Shown: positions 19,025 through 26,622 of the stretch, one piece after another | How positions within the stretch are numbered: position 1 is the stretch's first letter | Layout of the letters: each line of letters begins with the position of its first letter | From: Lonepinella koalarum | GTDB taxonomy: Bacteria; Pseudomonadota; Gammaproteobacteria; Enterobacterales; Pasteurellaceae | Length of the DNA: 64,000 nucleotides | Reading direction: 5' to 3' | Assembly: GCF_042926695.1 (NCBI RefSeq) | Contig: NZ_CP170642.1 | Coordinates: 1,798,001-1,862,000, forward strand | Translations under genes and position numbers: made by a program | Notes under the pieces: model-generated | The model's input: only the letters and a program-made list of their open reading frames with translations | Database searches by the model: none | Told to the model about the DNA's origin: nothing

Positions 19025-20047
19025 TTATTGTTTAAATTTTGCCAAGAATTTTCTCAGCTCAGCGGTTTTCCCTTGACGGGCTAACATTTCCGCTTGTACT
19101 TGATCTTTCTCGGTCATCTCTTTGGGAATAATTGCCTTTGCCTTAGCGGGTGCATTTTTTTGTGGTGCCACCGTCACAGGCATAGGCGCTTTGGTTTGGG
19201 ATTGTTGATACTCATCTAACAAATTGCGAATCGCTGGAATCAAGCGAACGTCTTTTTCACCCCCCGCTTTAGCGATTAAATCAAGCCCCGTTACTCCCGT
19301 CCAATCGGTTTTACTGCGTGCAAATTCCATAAAAGCAGAATCGCCAAGTAATCCTTGCACTTCAGGAATTTCACGCTGAATTTCCGCATACCAAATCCGC
19401 TCACGCTCGGAAACCGTTGGCTGGGCTGGTGCTTTCGGTACGGACGTGTTGGGTTGGGTTTCTGTTTCTGTTTTCGGGGAAACAGGTGATGATTGCTGTT
19501 GAGTTTGTTGCTGAGCAAGTTGTGCTTTGAGCTTGAAATACAAATCAGGATTCACAATTTTTATTTCACCCAAATCGTCATCAGATAAGCCAGTCGGGTC
19601 TGGTTGATTTGGGGTTGGTGTGGTTGGCTGAGTGTGTTTTTCTTCCAATTCTCGCAAGCGTTTTTCTGCTCGCTCTCGGGCTTCGGCTTCTTCAATTAAA
19701 CGGGCGTTGAGCTGTTGCCGTTCTGCCTGTTCTTTTTTCAATCGTCCTTTCCACGCATTGACATCGTTGTCATCTTTCACTGATTTTTCATCTTCGCCTG
19801 TAGAATGTGGCGCAGCAGGCGTTTTTGGCTCAAACTGCGGTTCTTTTTCAGGGGATTTTTCAGTGGTCTGTGACGGTTCGTTTGTCGGGTTGTCTTCCGT
19901 GGTTTCAGGGGCAATCTCCGTTGTGGATTCGGTTTGTTGTTCTTTTGCTAAACCATTGCCAGCTTGCTTTTCACGGGCTTTTATTAGCTCATCACGCAAG
20001 TAGTGGGGAATGTATTTACCAAAAGACTGAGTATCTTGTTGTTCCAT
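19025..20047 (-). CDS. Capsid scaffold protein
   Basis: 340 residues, highly charged. A long Pro/Glu/Thr-rich disordered region (20-100) precedes a coiled coil near 105-135 (KEQAERQQLNARLIEEAEARER), and the C-terminal helical part ends MLARQGKTAELRKFLAKFKQ, as in scaffolds that bind capsid through a basic C-terminus. Immediately upstream of the capsid gene. Expected to assemble inside the procapsid and leave. Confidence 0.7.
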   Translation of the reverse strand: MEQQDTQSFGKYIPHYLRDELIKAREKQAGNGLAKEQQTESTTEIAPETTEDNPTNEPSQTTEKSPEKEPQFEPKTPAAPHSTGEDEKSVKDDNDVNAWKGRLKKEQAERQQLNARLIEEAEARERAEKRLRELEEKHTQPTTPTPNQPDPTGLSDDDLGEIKIVNPDLYFKLKAQLAQQQTQQQSSPVSPKTETETQPNTSVPKAPAQPTVSERERIWYAEIQREIPEVQGLLGDSAFMEFARSKTDWTGVTGLDLIAKAGGEKDVRLIPAIRNLLDEYQQSQTKAPMPVTVAPQKNAPAKAKAIIPKEMTEKDQVQAEMLARQGKTAELRKFLAKFKQ

Positions 20048-20078
20048 TTGTCTTTCCTTAAAAGAGTGGAATAAAAAA

Positions 20079-20113
20079 CTGCGGTGAAAAACACATCATT
20101 TTTTCACCGCAGT
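20079..20113 (-). terminator. Intrinsic terminator upstream of scaffold gene
   Basis: Fourteen-bp perfect stem with arms 20079-20092 and 20100-20113 (core CTGCGGTGAAAAA), followed by T residues on the minus strand. Confidence 0.8.
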
Positions 20114-20131
20114 CCTATTGAGCGTTAAACC

Positions 20132-20422
20132 TTACACTAATGGTAAGATTTTCGTTGTCGTTTCAGGTTTATCAGGGCGGAAAATTAAGCCTGTGAGCTC
20201 AGCGATAGCGTGAGCGGCATGTTGATATTCCTTACGCATCGCATCATCAAGCTCCATACGAGCTTTACTGTTTAAATAAAGCCATTGCGCATACAGAAAA
20301 TTTTCCAGTTCCTGTTTGATTTGTTCATTATGGGAAAGGCTAAAACGCAGTTCGGTCAGCTCATCATTAGGCTGATTAGGCGAACACATTCGCACCCACA
20401 ATGGGGAATCTGTGGCTTTCAT
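20132..20422 (-). CDS. Hypothetical phage protein
   Basis: 96 residues from the ATG at 20422, which overlaps the TAA of the upstream gene (TAATG). Helical, with an aromatic centre (FLYAQWLYLNSKARMELDDAMRKEYQHAAHAIAELTGLIF). No family recognised. Confidence 0.5.
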   Translation of the reverse strand: MKATDSPLWVRMCSPNQPNDELTELRFSLSHNEQIKQELENFLYAQWLYLNSKARMELDDAMRKEYQHAAHAIAELTGLIFRPDKPETTTKILPLV

Positions 20423-20592
20423 TAGCGTCCGCAACCTTTGCAACCGCCTTTCGCCGCACGACTGGCAGATGGCATTACGCCACCGCTAATTTCCTTGGCG
20501 ACTTTATCGGTGCGGTCGGCAAAACGTACGCCACTGTTACCGTCACTGGGTTTTTGCACGTTGTCACGTCCTTTTAATGGGGTATAGCTCAT
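20422..20592 (-). CDS. Small glycine/cysteine-ended phage protein
   Basis: 56 residues from the ATG at 20592 (AAGGAGA upstream); the longer frame overlaps the preceding gene and lacks a ribosome site. Basic, polar, ending AAKGGCKGCGR. Such short basic proteins often occur beside scaffold genes in podoviruses. Role unknown. Confidence 0.5.
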   Translation of the reverse strand: MSYTPLKGRDNVQKPSDGNSGVRFADRTDKVAKEISGGVMPSASRAAKGGCKGCGR

Positions 20593-20632
20593 CGCTTTCT
20601 CCTTATTTTTTAGGTTTAAAAAACGACTGAAA

Positions 20633-21070
20633 CTAAATGTCGCAGTCGCAGAGTTGGTTTTTCGGGATGATTGGGTCATCGTAATGGTCAATAATTACCA
20701 AGTTTGTGCCGTGATATTCAAAGTAGTAAGTGCCTGCATCATCAATATGAATCGCAGGCTCATCAGCGGTTAACACCACCGCTTGTTTACGCTTTTTATA
20801 CGGCATATGTTCCACATTCGCCAACACAGACGGCTCAATAGGAAATGGGCAACACTCATCAGATAACGCCCAATGGCGATTACCCAATGACTGCACCCGT
20901 GCAATATGCACCGTCACCGTTTCACTGCCACTCAATCCCCACGCAATCACGCGCAATGGATAGCGTTTAACTTCCACATTGCTGGATGTGGGGAATAATT
21001 CGTTTAGATTGAAATGCGGTTGAGACGGTTGTGCGTGGCGAATAAGGGTTGTGTGAGTTTGGATTGGCAT
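20633..21070 (-). CDS. Beta-rich structural protein, paralogous to the 23046-23849 product
   Basis: 145 residues. The pattern V-x-A-x-GL...V-x-IARVQ...C...Y...L...IHIDDAGTYYFEYHG recurs in the first half of the 23046-23849 product, so the two appear to share a beta-sandwich domain. Lies among fibre-type genes between portal and scaffold. Likely a virion surface component (inference). Confidence 0.45.
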   Translation of the reverse strand: MPIQTHTTLIRHAQPSQPHFNLNELFPTSSNVEVKRYPLRVIAWGLSGSETVTVHIARVQSLGNRHWALSDECCPFPIEPSVLANVEHMPYKKRKQAVVLTADEPAIHIDDAGTYYFEYHGTNLVIIDHYDDPIIPKNQLCDCDI

Positions 21071-21102
21071 GATTTGTCCTTATTGCATCTTTAAGTTAAG
21101 CG

Positions 21103-22374
21103 TTAATAAATCCAAGTGCCAACTTGCCAGTTTGAAATAGTTGGTGTAATCATCTCGACTAACTTCGCATTGCCATTTTCCACATATAAACGAGCGATTT
21201 TTTTTAACATAGGATAGGCTAAAATTTCCTGAGCTTCAGCAGAATCTAAATAACCACTAGGAGTGTCATCCAATACTTCACCTAAGTCAAAATCTGCAAA
21301 ACCGGTAGTTTGATTGAACCCCATTACAAACTCAGACTGAGAATATTTTAATTCCCCGTTTGTTTTCCCAATTAGCGTAAATGTAGTCGTTGCATTAGTT
21401 GTATTACTAAAATTTACAACAAACAAGGAATAGTACCCATTTGGCATACCTGTTAATGTATTAGACGAAATATTATCCATTTCACCGTAGTATTTAGATA
21501 CACCTGGAACAACTTGTTTATCTTCCACATCCAATATTGCTGAATGAGCGGTATGGGTTGGACTTGAGAATCCAATCGAAGCGCCTGGATTAAATTCGGG
21601 TACTAACCATAAATCAAGAATTGTTGCACCACTTTCACCTTTCCATTTAATATTCGCAATAAATTCCGCGTTAGTATTACCACCATAATCACCCACAGCT
21701 TGAATATTATCAGTAATTTCAGCAGGAATATCTGGCTCAGGCATTGGCGTTGGTTCAGGTGTTGGTTCCGGTGTTGGTTCCGGTGTTGGTGTACTATTAC
21801 GACATTCTTCTAACTGAGCGTTCAGAGAACTAATTTGTGAATTGGCGTTTGCCAATTGAGACGATAACCCTGCGTTCTCTGCTTCCAGACTATCGTTTTT
21901 AGACTTTAGGGCGGTTAGTCTCGCATCAATTGCGTCAATATCGGCACAAGTGGCAAGGCAATCCCCTTGCATAACAGCGTTATTACTGCTGTCACGTCCT
22001 AACTTCATTTTAGTGCCATTCCCCGCCAACACATCAGCTAAATAATTATCTTGTGCCGTGTCTTTTTGTTGCAAGGCACTAATTTGATTGTCATGTTGCG
22101 TGTCTTTTTGTTGCAAGGCACTAATTTGATTGTCATGTTGCGTGTCTTTTTGTTGAAGTGCACTAATTTGATTGTCATGTGCCGTGTCTTTTTGTTGCAG
22201 GGCACTAATTTGATTGTCATGTGCCGTGTCTTTATTTTTCAACGCAGCAATCTCTTCATCTTGTGCTTTATCTTTAGCGGAATTTGCTGTCACTAATTGA
22301 TTAATCAGCGTTTCGGTTTTTTCGTCTTGTTCAGTTTGTGAATTTTCAAACTGAGTGCATGTTACAAATGCCAT
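21103..22374 (-). CDS. Coiled-coil fibre-like protein with tandem 14-residue repeats
   Basis: 423 residues: an N-terminal coiled coil with about five copies of a 14-residue (two-heptad) unit such as NQISALQQKDTAHD at about residues 45-115; a second coiled coil 150-192; a hinge of repeated TPEP (195-215); and a C-terminal globular beta-rich domain 220-423. This looks like an elongated trimeric fibre or spike with a receptor-facing head. The DNA repeat makes copy number likely to vary between isolates. Confidence 0.65.
   Translation of the reverse strand: MAFVTCTQFENSQTEQDEKTETLINQLVTANSAKDKAQDEEIAALKNKDTAHDNQISALQQKDTAHDNQISALQQKDTQHDNQISALQQKDTQHDNQISALQQKDTAQDNYLADVLAGNGTKMKLGRDSSNNAVMQGDCLATCADIDAIDARLTALKSKNDSLEAENAGLSSQLANANSQISSLNAQLEECRNSTPTPEPTPEPTPEPTPMPEPDIPAEITDNIQAVGDYGGNTNAEFIANIKWKGESGATILDLWLVPEFNPGASIGFSSPTHTAHSAILDVEDKQVVPGVSKYYGEMDNISSNTLTGMPNGYYSLFVVNFSNTTNATTTFTLIGKTNGELKYSQSEFVMGFNQTTGFADFDLGEVLDDTPSGYLDSAEAQEILAYPMLKKIARLYVENGNAKLVEMITPTISNWQVGTWIY
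22056..22240 (-). repeat. 42-bp tandem repeats encoding coiled-coil heptads
   Basis: About four and a half near-identical 42-bp units in the fibre gene, differing mainly at codons for A/Q in KDTAHD versus KDTQHD. Unit length keeps frame and heptad phase, so gain or loss would lengthen or shorten the stalk by two heptads. Confidence 0.85.
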
Positions 22375-22383
22375 AATACTCTC

Positions 22384-23043
22384 CTAAATTTTTGTGCCAA
22401 TAAACACGGCTGTGTTATCATCATCGCCGTCAACACGAGTAAGGGTGAATTTTGTGCGATGATTACCAGGGACATTGATTTCAAAGGTGCAACCGTCCAC
22501 CACATTAATAGTGGTTTGCCCAAATCTTTCTCTATAACGAACAAGATATTGCATACCCAATCCCACCTGATTCCTATCAAGAATGTCGATTGAAGCAAGA
22601 AGATTGTTAACCCAAATTGCATTAGGCTCAACAGTTGTGACTGAATTAGCAGCAGTGTATTCATGAGTTTTATTTTCATCAAAAAACACAAAAGACGCTT
22701 TAAAAGCGTTAAGGGTTTGTATCACCACTAAACCGCTAATCGTCCAGCTTGGCTCTACTACCGGTGGTTGTGCTGGCGTATTCGCTTGCATGGCTTCTTC
22801 ACAATCCATCAAGTCTTTTTCCACCGCTTGCAGCTGTCGTTCTATAAACCTGATTTGTATCTCTTTGTGTTCAAGCTGAACTTGAACTGCGGTTAAATTT
22901 TCCGTTGTTTGTGAAAGTTGCTGTTCGGTTTCTGCTAGCGTTTGTTGTGTCTGTGCCAGTTCCTGCTCCACCGCTGAACAATCTGCGGTTTGTTGACAGC
23001 TCAATGCTTTCAATTTTTCTGCATAGTAAGGTTTTATTGCCAT
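22384..23043 (-). CDS. Coiled-coil virion protein
   Basis: 219 residues from MAIKPYY at 23043 (GGGGTG seven bases upstream). A long coiled coil (about 15-85, with VEQELAQTQQTLAETEQQLSQTTENL) precedes a C-terminal beta-rich domain of about 120 residues ending FTLTRVDGDDDNTAVFIGTKI. The architecture matches the neighbouring fibre gene. Probably a second fibre or stalk component. Confidence 0.5.
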   Translation of the reverse strand: MAIKPYYAEKLKALSCQQTADCSAVEQELAQTQQTLAETEQQLSQTTENLTAVQVQLEHKEIQIRFIERQLQAVEKDLMDCEEAMQANTPAQPPVVEPSWTISGLVVIQTLNAFKASFVFFDENKTHEYTAANSVTTVEPNAIWVNNLLASIDILDRNQVGLGMQYLVRYRERFGQTTINVVDGCTFEINVPGNHRTKFTLTRVDGDDDNTAVFIGTKI

Positions 23044-23045
23044 AA

Positions 23046-23849
23046 TTAGCACCCCGTTTTAATAAGCTCTGGGGCAGTGGCGGAATGGTTAACCGCATAA
23101 CCAATCACCCCATTTTCACATTCTGCAACCGGCACAGTATGTCCATCGTCTGCATTCGGATACGCATAACCATGAATATTGCCTTGACAGTCAATAATCG
23201 GCACTGTGGCATCAGGATCTCGGGTCTCGTTCGGATGAAACAAATAACCAATTTGTCTATCACCATTATGACAACCATCTCCACAACCTAACTCCAAATC
23301 AATCACAATCGGCACACTGGCGGAATAACCACAACGCTTATCGGTACGCGTCCAGCGTACATTTCCGCAATTGCTGATTTCTTCCACTTCCACAAAATGC
23401 TGATTACACCGCTCTGTCCCTGTGGTTTCCCATGTTTTATCGAGACAAAAACCGCAAGGCTCAATACCCAGCTCAACATCGCTAAATTCACGACCGCTTA
23501 CCGCTTCCACTTCCACCACTAAATCCGCTTGGCTTCCATGCACCACCGGCATATAATTGCCCGCATAAGGAATAATAATGGTGTTACGGTCAGGGGTGAG
23601 ACTGGGTACGCATGTGCCAATTTGATATTCAATCGCTGAACTCAATTCGCCTTTAGTTGGACTAATTAACGCACAACCATTACGCTCAAAGCGGGGCTGT
23701 GAACTGCAATAATGCACCCGTTGAAAGGTGATGATGTTTTCGTTAGTTAAACCATAAGCGGTCACTCGTACAGCCCCCTGTACTGAAAAACCTTGTGTAT
23801 CCACCATATCAGGGGAAATCACGGTTAATACATTGGGATTACAACTCAT
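23046..23849 (-). CDS. Cysteine-rich beta-sandwich structural protein
   Basis: 267 residues with at least 15 cysteines. The first part carries the domain shared with the 20633-21070 product (VRVTAYGLTNENIITFQRVHYC); the C-terminal part has repeated PxxDCQGNIHGYAYPNADD / PVAECENGVIGYAVNHS units, which look like short surface repeats. Overlaps the gene before it by one base. Likely surface-exposed; no database family recognised. Confidence 0.5.
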   Translation of the reverse strand: MSCNPNVLTVISPDMVDTQGFSVQGAVRVTAYGLTNENIITFQRVHYCSSQPRFERNGCALISPTKGELSSAIEYQIGTCVPSLTPDRNTIIIPYAGNYMPVVHGSQADLVVEVEAVSGREFSDVELGIEPCGFCLDKTWETTGTERCNQHFVEVEEISNCGNVRWTRTDKRCGYSASVPIVIDLELGCGDGCHNGDRQIGYLFHPNETRDPDATVPIIDCQGNIHGYAYPNADDGHTVPVAECENGVIGYAVNHSATAPELIKTGC

Positions 23850-24124
23850 TATTTGCCCCCATATAAATTATCAAACAACACTGACACTAAATCGTGAAAC
23901 TTGCTGTAGTCTTGCCCTTTGCGTGGTGTAAATACAATCGGTTGTTGCCACCACAACACTTTAAGTCCACCGGCATAACCACCGTCTGTAAAGGTGAGTA
24001 CCTTAGTGGATTCGTTAAATTTCACATCACAGGTATTCGCTTGAACACGCTGCACCACACCATAACCATATCGGTCGTGCCAAACTTGGTCGCCCTGTTT
24101 GACTTCATCTAAATCAATTTTCAT
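23849..24124 (-). CDS. Hypothetical phage protein, small beta-barrel like
   Basis: 91 residues encoded directly after portal. DQVWHDRYGYGVVQRVQANTCDVKFNESTKVLTFTDGG has the strand spacing of a Tudor/SH3-like barrel (CarD/UvrD-tail style). Possibly a nucleic-acid or protein-binding accessory; function unknown. Confidence 0.5.
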   Translation of the reverse strand: MKIDLDEVKQGDQVWHDRYGYGVVQRVQANTCDVKFNESTKVLTFTDGGYAGGLKVLWWQQPIVFTPRKGQDYSKFHDLVSVLFDNLYGGK

Positions 24125-26068
24125 TTACATTATCCTTAAACTCCGTCCGTCTAATCCGCTCGTTTGACTTGCCAATTGAGCATTATTCAGGTCAGACTGC
24201 ACGCCACGACTTGGCATATAGCGGTCAGTGTCAATCCCTGCGGATTTTAAATAATCTCGTACCATATCTGTGACCAGCTGTTGTGGTACAAGCCCTTGTT
24301 GTACAAATTGACTGGCTTGCGGGACAAGTCCTGCCAATTCTTTTGCTTTTTCCAACTCAGCTTTCAGCCCTAAAAGCCCCGTTGGGATAATTTCTGCGTC
24401 CGCTTTTACGCTGTCATCATCGCCCAGTAAATTATGGGCGTATATCAACGTAATCGCTGGACGGATAAAATATTCATCAATATTAAACGCACAATCTTCC
24501 AACCCTAACACGGCGTTATCGGTCATCATCGCCAATCCACCCAGTGTTTGTCCCGCCCCTTGTAATCCTGCATTACCATTTAAAAATGACGGTAAACCGC
24601 ATTCATCATCGGCAAGACGAATCTCATTGGTCATAAAGTTAAATAACTGCGGAAAGGTCAGTTGGATATTATGTTGCGTGATTCCCCGTCCGTTATTTTC
24701 TCGGCTAGGATTAGAGAAAATGCGGACATAAGGCTCAAAGGTGATTTTACTTGGGTCATTGAATTTATCCGCATCAATTTCCAACATCGGACCTGCCGCA
24801 TAAAAAGCATTAAGCAACATGGAATATTGCGTGCGATTAATGGATTGCTGGCGGTCATAAATCATCATTCCCACGGAAATACCATAAGGCTCACCGGCAA
24901 TGCGTTTGTAACTGGCGGAAAAGTAAGTGCGTTCCCCTTTTGGGTGTGCCACAATTTGACAACGAATCACACGGTTGTCGCACACTTCAATATCGGCGTT
25001 AAAAAAATCATGGCATTCACTGTCTTTCAGTTTCACGCCGTAATCGATTAAATCCTGCCCTTGAATCAACATCTGACAACGCAAGGTATGAATTTCATCT
25101 TCCACTAAGAAATAATCCAACACCCCTTTATCTTCCACATCTAGCCCTAACCAGTTAGCATCGCCATTCTCAATAATGGCTTTTAACACATCATCGTGAT
25201 AACCTAATTCTTCCTTGCCAATAAATGACGACAATTGGGCTTTAGTGCGCTTGGTCAGCTCAATAAAATAACTGCCGTCTTGAGCATTGGTGCTATCAGG
25301 GGCAAAAAACGCATTCACTGGATTAATCCGCCGAAAAGTCGGGCGAATCACCGTGACTTTTTCAAACTTATTTTTATTCCACTGATAATCCACCACCGCT
25401 TCATTGTCATAACCCACCACCATAACGGGGAATAAGGCAATATCAAATAAGGCTTCACTTAGCACTTGGGTGAAATGACCTTCCACTAATTGGTCTTTAA
25501 TCAACTTCACCATTTTAGCCGTAGCATCTGTGGCAATGTGCAACTCTTCTTGACGTAATAATTCTTTCGCTTCTTTGCTTTGTTGCTCAATGAACCTTAC
25601 CACTTCAGGCAATAAAAAACCGTCTTCCCCCATAATGGCTTCAGGCGGTATCCCTACTTCAATGAGCTTACTTAATAATTGCCCTTTAACCCTTTCTAGC
25701 CCTTGTTCTTGTTTGTTCTCGGGTAACTCCACAATAGGCGTAGGGGAGATATTAAACGGCGGATTGGCAGGATTAGCGTATTTAGACCGCATATAACTGC
25801 CGACCGCATTAACTTTAATTTGGGTTAATCCAAAATAAGAACGCATATTCGGACGACCAATTAATTCTTCAGGGTCGTGAATCTTATGATAAGCATCATC
25901 AAGCCGTCTAAACCAATCATCTACGGTTTTTCCTTGCACCAACAAAGATGAGCGGTGACTTTTCGCTTGACGAAAATATTCCGTCACTTGCTCTGCCAGT
26001 GAATCGTGAACATCTTCTAATTCATCTTCATCATTCGGCAAATCAATTTGTTCTTTGTGTGTTGCCAT
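24125..26068 (-). CDS. Portal protein
   Basis: 647 residues, podovirus-size portal. It has the N-terminal wing helix region (VDDWFRRLDDAYHKIHDPEELIGRPNMRSYFGLTQIK), a central stem, the segment IAGEPYGISVGMMIYDRQQSINRTQYSML and a Gly-rich crown loop (NGNAGLQGAGQTLGGLAMM). It forms the DNA-translocating dodecamer at the capsid vertex. Third after the terminase genes, the classical order, apart from the opposite-strand module inserted at 26.1-26.6 kb. Confidence 0.8.
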   Translation of the reverse strand: MATHKEQIDLPNDEDELEDVHDSLAEQVTEYFRQAKSHRSSLLVQGKTVDDWFRRLDDAYHKIHDPEELIGRPNMRSYFGLTQIKVNAVGSYMRSKYANPANPPFNISPTPIVELPENKQEQGLERVKGQLLSKLIEVGIPPEAIMGEDGFLLPEVVRFIEQQSKEAKELLRQEELHIATDATAKMVKLIKDQLVEGHFTQVLSEALFDIALFPVMVVGYDNEAVVDYQWNKNKFEKVTVIRPTFRRINPVNAFFAPDSTNAQDGSYFIELTKRTKAQLSSFIGKEELGYHDDVLKAIIENGDANWLGLDVEDKGVLDYFLVEDEIHTLRCQMLIQGQDLIDYGVKLKDSECHDFFNADIEVCDNRVIRCQIVAHPKGERTYFSASYKRIAGEPYGISVGMMIYDRQQSINRTQYSMLLNAFYAAGPMLEIDADKFNDPSKITFEPYVRIFSNPSRENNGRGITQHNIQLTFPQLFNFMTNEIRLADDECGLPSFLNGNAGLQGAGQTLGGLAMMTDNAVLGLEDCAFNIDEYFIRPAITLIYAHNLLGDDDSVKADAEIIPTGLLGLKAELEKAKELAGLVPQASQFVQQGLVPQQLVTDMVRDYLKSAGIDTDRYMPSRGVQSDLNNAQLASQTSGLDGRSLRIM

Positions 26069-26086
26069 TGGACATCCTTAAAAGAA

Positions 26087-26112
26087 AAACCGCACCTTTA
26101 AAAGTGCGGTTC
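26087..26112 (-). terminator. Paired uptake-signal hairpin (terminator)
   Basis: AACCGCACCTTT against AAAGTGCGGTT: inverted copies of the Haemophilus uptake signal forming a hairpin, with T's on the minus side. Lies between the portal gene and the divergent peptide/RHH module. Confidence 0.6.
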
Positions 26113-26140
26113 AATTATATTTTATCAAAAATCAAAAAAA

Positions 26141-26173
26141 TTACTTGGGCAATATTACTTTGTGCAATATAAT
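26141..26173 (+). promoter_or_regulatory. Promoter of peptide/RHH module 1, with direct-repeat operator
   Basis: TTGGGC (26145-26150), 17-base spacer, TATAAT (26168-26173). Two direct repeats, TTACTTGGGCAATA (26141) and TTACTTTGTGCAATA (26155), cover the whole promoter, as expected of an operator for the ribbon-helix-helix protein encoded downstream. Confidence 0.6.
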
Positions 26174-26179
26174 AGTTTT

Positions 26180-26248
26180 CATCAGCAAGGTGCTGAGACA
26201 AGAAACCCCACCTTGTGGAAAGTGGGGCAATCTGAAGTAGGTGAAGTG
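26180..26248 (+). promoter_or_regulatory. Structured leader of module 1 peptide
   Basis: Three overlapping stems are possible: CAGC/GCTG (26184-26195), CAAGGTG with CACCTTG (26186-26192 and 26209-26215), and CCCCAC with GTGGGG (26206-26211 and 26222-26227). The CACCT segment can also pair with AGGTG of the Shine-Dalgarno sequence (26239-26243). The AGCAAGG-x-GCT and CCCCAC...GTGGGG elements recur in module 2. Confidence 0.5.
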
Positions 26249-26317
26249 ATGAATAGAACTTTAGCGATCATCATTATCCTGTTAGTCGGATTGTTGGTAA
26301 GCCTGCCAGCTTACTAG
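26249..26317 (+). CDS. Ibs-like hydrophobic peptide, module 1
   Basis: 22 codons after an AGGTGAAG ribosome site. MNRTLAIIIILLV is followed by GLLVSLPAY, a single short membrane segment ending in Pro-Ala-Tyr. Length, composition and the C-terminal aromatic recall Ibs toxins of enteric type I systems (18-19 residues, ending in Y). An RHH gene follows 83 bases later. A toxic membrane peptide is the natural hypothesis; activity is not shown by sequence. Confidence 0.55.
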   Translation: MNRTLAIIIILLVGLLVSLPAY

Positions 26318-26328
26318 ACTAACTCAAA

Positions 26329-26352
26329 GGGGGATATGTAGCAGTCTCCCCC
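26329..26352 (+). promoter_or_regulatory. Hairpin between peptide and RHH gene, module 1
   Basis: GGGGGA against TCCCCC around an 11-12 base loop, with no T-run. Similar hairpins follow the peptides of modules 2 and 3, so it may attenuate, stabilise or mark a processing site. Confidence 0.5.
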
Positions 26353-26400
26353 TGCGACTTCAATCTTAACCAATTCGTACTTTAAAAGCAAGGATTTATT

Positions 26401-26622
26401 ATGGCAAATGCAATAACCGAACACAGTAAAAAATTGCGAGCCAAAACCGCTCACGAGTGGAATAAAAAAATGCTTGAGCAAGGCAAGGTTCAACGTATCA
26501 GTTTACAACTTGCCACTGACACTGCACAAGAATTTGACGCCATCTGTGCGGAATTAGGCGTTGCTCGTCCGCAAGCAATTAAAACCTTGTGTGAACTGTA
26601 TCGTGCTACACATTCCCGTTAA
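26401..26622 (+). CDS. Ribbon-helix-helix protein, module 1
   Basis: 73 residues: basic N-terminus, then beta strand VQRISLQL and two helices (TDTAQEFDAICAELG, ARPQAIKTLCELYR) of an Arc/CopG-type dimeric DNA-binding fold. Start context AAGGATTTATTATGGC is shared with the RHH genes of modules 2 and 3. Probably autorepressor of the peptide promoter. Its 3' end overlaps the terL stop by 17 bases on the other strand. Confidence 0.75.
   Translation: MANAITEHSKKLRAKTAHEWNKKMLEQGKVQRISLQLATDTAQEFDAICAELGVARPQAIKTLCELYRATHSR

Noticed and set aside
22038..22296. Frames with repeated MTIKLVPCNKKTR-type units on one strand and RVFLLQGTNLIVM-type units on the other
   Set aside because: Out-of-frame readings of the 42-bp fibre repeats.
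23085..23491. Short frames on both strands in 23.1-23.5 kb
   Set aside because: Alternate readings of the cysteine-rich structural gene; the main frame is uninterrupted.
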